Source: Solirubrobacterales bacterium
GTDB taxonomy: Bacteria > Actinomycetota > Thermoleophilia > Solirubrobacterales > 70-9
Length of the DNA stretch: 7,365 bases
Assembly (NCBI GenBank): GCA_030835185.1
Contig: JAUQWL010000201.1
Coordinates: forward strand, 1-7,365
Reading direction: 5' to 3'
A model generated the notes under the pieces. It was not told the DNA's origin, searched no databases, and saw only the letters and a list, made by a program, of their open reading frames with translations. Every line of letters begins with the position of its first letter. The first letter of the stretch is position 1. The position numbers and the translations under genes are program-made. Of this stretch, positions 5,101 through 7,365 are shown piece by piece.

Positions 5101-7308
5101 ATCTTCGGCAGACGGCGGAGCATCGAGGGCCTCGGGATCGAGGTTTTCGCAGCTCGCCGGATCCAGCGGACCGTTGATCTCGTAGACGTAGTCCGGCTGC
5201 GGCGTTATGTCGGGCTCGGCTACGACCTCGGTCACGGCCGGATTATCCTTGATCCAGGCCCGGATCGGGTAACGGAAAGGCGAGTCGGGCGAGTCCTGCG
5301 TGAATTCGCTGGTGATGATGTAGTCGTAGTCACCCTCGTTGATCTTGCGAATGAAGTTCTCGCACTTGCCGATCAGGCGATAGGTGCCGTTGTCACCTTC
5401 CTGGCCGATGTACTGGACATGGTTGGAGAGGTCGATTCCGTAGAAGCCGTACTGGCCGAAGAACATCTGCCCGGAGCCGGCTATGGCGATGCGCTTGTCC
5501 TTGAGGTCGCGAGTGAATTCAAAGGCCTTCTGGGGTCCGCCCTCCTGGAGGAACAGGGTCGATCGGGCTTTGGCGTAGTGCTTGTTCGCGTAGCCGACCT
5601 CTTCTCCCCTGCCCCAGACCGCTGCGATCACAGCGATCGCCGCGACCGAGGCGACAATCACGCTGGTCGGCGCCCTGCCGTGCTCCTTCAGCCAGGACAA
5701 ACCCACCGGCGCCCAGACGATGGCCAGGGTGAGGAATACCGCTCCCGGAACGAAGCTCGGGTACCACTTGGGCGAGGTCAGCACGGTGATCGCGTAGACG
5801 ATCGTCAGGAAGATCAGCACCGTCCGGGCCCGGTTCTCGGGGGCCCTGAGTGGCCGGGCGATCGGCAGAAGGGTCATCGCCAGCAGCAGTCCGGGCAGCA
5901 GGTAACGCGTATTGGTGAAGAAGCCGCTCGGCGTGCCTTCCTGGCCGGCCGCGGTCAGCGGGGTGAATACGTAGACAACCGCGGTCACGATCGCCGCCGC
6001 GGCGATCACCCGGATGACCTTGTTGCGTGCCTTCACGACCAGGTACACGGCGGTCACCGCCAGCATGATCAGGATCAGCGGGAACAGGATCCCGAAGGCG
6101 TCGTCAAGCCTCGGGAAGAACCAGTAGCGGTGGACGTCGAGGTCGCCCAGGTAGTGGGCGACCGAGAAGCGAGGCCTCGGATCGAGTGGCATCTGGTCGG
6201 GCTGCGGAAGTTTGAGCGGACCCCAGCTGATCGCCGGGACCGGGTTCCCGCCGGTGTAGAGCATGGCCCGCACGTACCAGTAGCCACCGACCAGGAGCAT
6301 CGGGATTCCGAGCCAGAGTGTCGTGACCCACCAGCGGGCGCGTCCGCTGACCAGGATCATTCCGAGGAAGACGATGCCGACCGGCGCGAGCATCGACACT
6401 TTTACCGAGATGGCGATGCCGGCCGCGATGCCGGCGATGGCCAGCGGTCCCTTGTCCAGCAGCGGGGCATCGGGGTCGGGCTTTTCGTCGACCGCCCCGG
6501 ACTTCGGCGCGCGGCGCTGGTGGCCGTTGATCAGGAAGGCCGCGAAAGCGATCAGGAAAGCGAAAGCCATGATGTCGTTCCGGCCTTCGCCCGGTTGTGT
6601 CTCGATCATCACCCCGCCGCTCAGCAGGATCGCGCTACCGACCAGCGTGGCCGGGCCGACGCCATATGGCCGGCCGACGCACCAGCTGCCGAGCAGCGCG
6701 ATTCCGAGGCACAGCATGTTGAAAAGAGGCGAGAGCCAGTCGCTGTCCATCAGTCCGATCAGGGCACCGTGCATCAGCTCCGAGCTCTGCGGGTAGAACC
6801 AGACAGCCAGGCGAAGGGCATCGGTGAAGTGGAGCGGGATGATCGAGCCCTCCTGGATGAACCGGGCAGCCGCAGGCATGTGGTACCAGGTCGTATCGCC
6901 GCCGAACATTCCCTGGTCGAGGCTGAGCTGGGCCGGGAAGCTCCACTCGGCGACCGCCCAGGAAGCGACACCGAGCGCGACCAGGATCGCCCAGGTCGGG
7001 ACCTTCGGCGCTGCGATCTCTTCCACGTCGCGCGGAGCGAAGCGGTAGCCGAGGCCGGCCGCGATCAGGGCGACGACGATGCAGCCGACGGTTATCCAGA
7101 CCAGATCCAGCAGGCCGAGGGAGCCGACCAGCTGAAGGGCGACGATCAGCAGGGCAAAGCCGATCGTGAGCTCGGCAAGCCTGGCCAGGGCACCCGAAAA
7201 TTCGGGCACGATCCAGCGCCTCAGCCAGTACGAACCCAGCCAGACGGCAGCAACCACCGCGGCGATCGCGGCGGTCCCGACAACGTAGGAGGCTAGGCTC
7301 GGGGTCAA
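5092..7308 (-). CDS. Polytopic membrane protein, GT-C glycosyltransferase-like
   Basis: A 738-residue protein with about a dozen hydrophobic segments. The first four lie near 7-29, 42-64, 66-88 and 105-122; others lie between 195 and 565. A first large external loop holds GGDTTWYHMPAAARFIQEGS (136-155) and WFYPQSSELMHG (170-181). An Asp (138) with nearby YH in this loop is typical of GT-C enzymes (GT39/GT83-like), which move sugars from polyprenyl-phosphate donors outside the membrane. The C-terminal ~170 residues (566-738) are soluble, probably extracytoplasmic, with YDYIITSEFT (661-670). Donor and acceptor are unknown; related proteins are often annotated only as hypothetical. The start is TTG at 7308, supported by GAAGG upstream; a GTG at residue 18 would cut into the first membrane segment. 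tRNA-Arg follows closely. Confidence 0.85.
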   Translation of the reverse strand: MTPSLASYVVGTAAIAAVVAAVWLGSYWLRRWIVPEFSGALARLAELTIGFALLIVALQLVGSLGLLDLVWITVGCIVVALIAAGLGYRFAPRDVEEIAAPKVPTWAILVALGVASWAVAEWSFPAQLSLDQGMFGGDTTWYHMPAAARFIQEGSIIPLHFTDALRLAVWFYPQSSELMHGALIGLMDSDWLSPLFNMLCLGIALLGSWCVGRPYGVGPATLVGSAILLSGGVMIETQPGEGRNDIMAFAFLIAFAAFLINGHQRRAPKSGAVDEKPDPDAPLLDKGPLAIAGIAAGIAISVKVSMLAPVGIVFLGMILVSGRARWWVTTLWLGIPMLLVGGYWYVRAMLYTGGNPVPAISWGPLKLPQPDQMPLDPRPRFSVAHYLGDLDVHRYWFFPRLDDAFGILFPLILIMLAVTAVYLVVKARNKVIRVIAAAAIVTAVVYVFTPLTAAGQEGTPSGFFTNTRYLLPGLLLAMTLLPIARPLRAPENRARTVLIFLTIVYAITVLTSPKWYPSFVPGAVFLTLAIVWAPVGLSWLKEHGRAPTSVIVASVAAIAVIAAVWGRGEEVGYANKHYAKARSTLFLQEGGPQKAFEFTRDLKDKRIAIAGSGQMFFGQYGFYGIDLSNHVQYIGQEGDNGTYRLIGKCENFIRKINEGDYDYIITSEFTQDSPDSPFRYPIRAWIKDNPAVTEVVAEPDITPQPDYVYEINGPLDPASCENLDPEALDAPPSAEDSG

Positions 7309-7313
7309 CCCCG
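7300..7313. repeat. Palindrome over the TTG start of the membrane-protein gene
   Basis: CGGGGT (7300-7305), CA, ACCCCG (7308-7313) is symmetric and covers the TTG start codon at 7308-7306. In mRNA a two-base loop cannot form, so only about five pairs would fold. It may be chance in GC-rich sequence or a small operator. Confidence 0.2.
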
Positions 7314-7333
7314 GCCCTTCGGTAGGGCAGACA

Positions 7334-7362
7334 CCGGCGCCATCCTAATTGAGAGGCGCCGG
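7334..7362. repeat. 8-bp inverted repeat with possible promoter in its loop
   Basis: CCGGCGCC (7334-7341) and GGCGCCGG (7355-7362) are perfect arms around a 13-base AT-rich spacer. On the minus strand the spacer contains TAGGAT, a plausible -10 box about 35 bases before the membrane-protein start; its -35 would lie at the window edge. It may be a promoter flanked by an operator, or the terminator hairpin of a gene beyond the edge. Confidence 0.35.
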
Positions 7363-7365
7363 ATC

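Noticed and set aside
5419..7296. Long plus-strand open frame of 625 codons
   Set aside because: It lies fully opposite the membrane-protein gene; its product is an Arg/Asp/Gln-rich sequence with no domain, as expected from the antisense frame of GC-rich coding DNA.

Overview
The window looks like a chromosomal stretch from a high-GC actinobacterium. The composition, the two tRNA genes without an encoded CCA end, the frequent TTG/GTG starts and the style of the large membrane protein would fit a Thermoleophilia/Solirubrobacterales-type lineage, but the lineage is inference. Almost everything reads on the minus strand; the one clear plus-strand gene is a broken thioesterase.

Layout. (1) Positions 1-632 (minus): two short, translationally coupled genes, a small winged-helix DNA-binding protein (381-632) and an unrecognised protein that runs off the window (1-384). 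They sit on the 3' side of tRNA-His, as expected for cargo of an element integrated at a tRNA end. No integrase or att repeat is visible. (2) Positions 633-958: a gene-free stretch rich in hairpins and palindromes, including one that hides the Shine-Dalgarno of the winged-helix gene and a perfect 12-bp stem just behind tRNA-His. (3) tRNA-His(GTG), 959-1032. (4) Positions 1093-2472 (minus): an RhtA-like EamA/DMT exporter followed by a MerR-type regulator, probably one operon. (5) Positions 2536-3035 (plus): an acyl-CoA thioesterase of the hotdog fold, still recognisable but split over three reading frames.

(6) Positions 3206-4741 (minus): the most interesting locus. A 459-residue class II Fic protein carries an N-terminal inhibitory motif, the full HPFxxGNGRxxR signature, a C-terminal winged-helix-like segment and then a further module resembling homing-endonuclease-associated repeats. 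Its 5' region holds five exact, same-orientation copies of GGGAGATA, one over the -35 position of a good TATAGT -10 box and one inside the first codons. This looks like a self-regulating, horizontally acquired AMPylation module with its own operator array. Its base composition is visibly lower in GC than its neighbours. It also lies on the 3' side of a tRNA gene.

(7) tRNA-Arg(TCT), 4996-5069, lies 22 bases behind the stop codon of (8) a 738-residue polytopic membrane protein (5092-7308, minus) that resembles a GT-C type glycosyltransferase. The right edge holds an 8-bp inverted repeat and a possible promoter for it.
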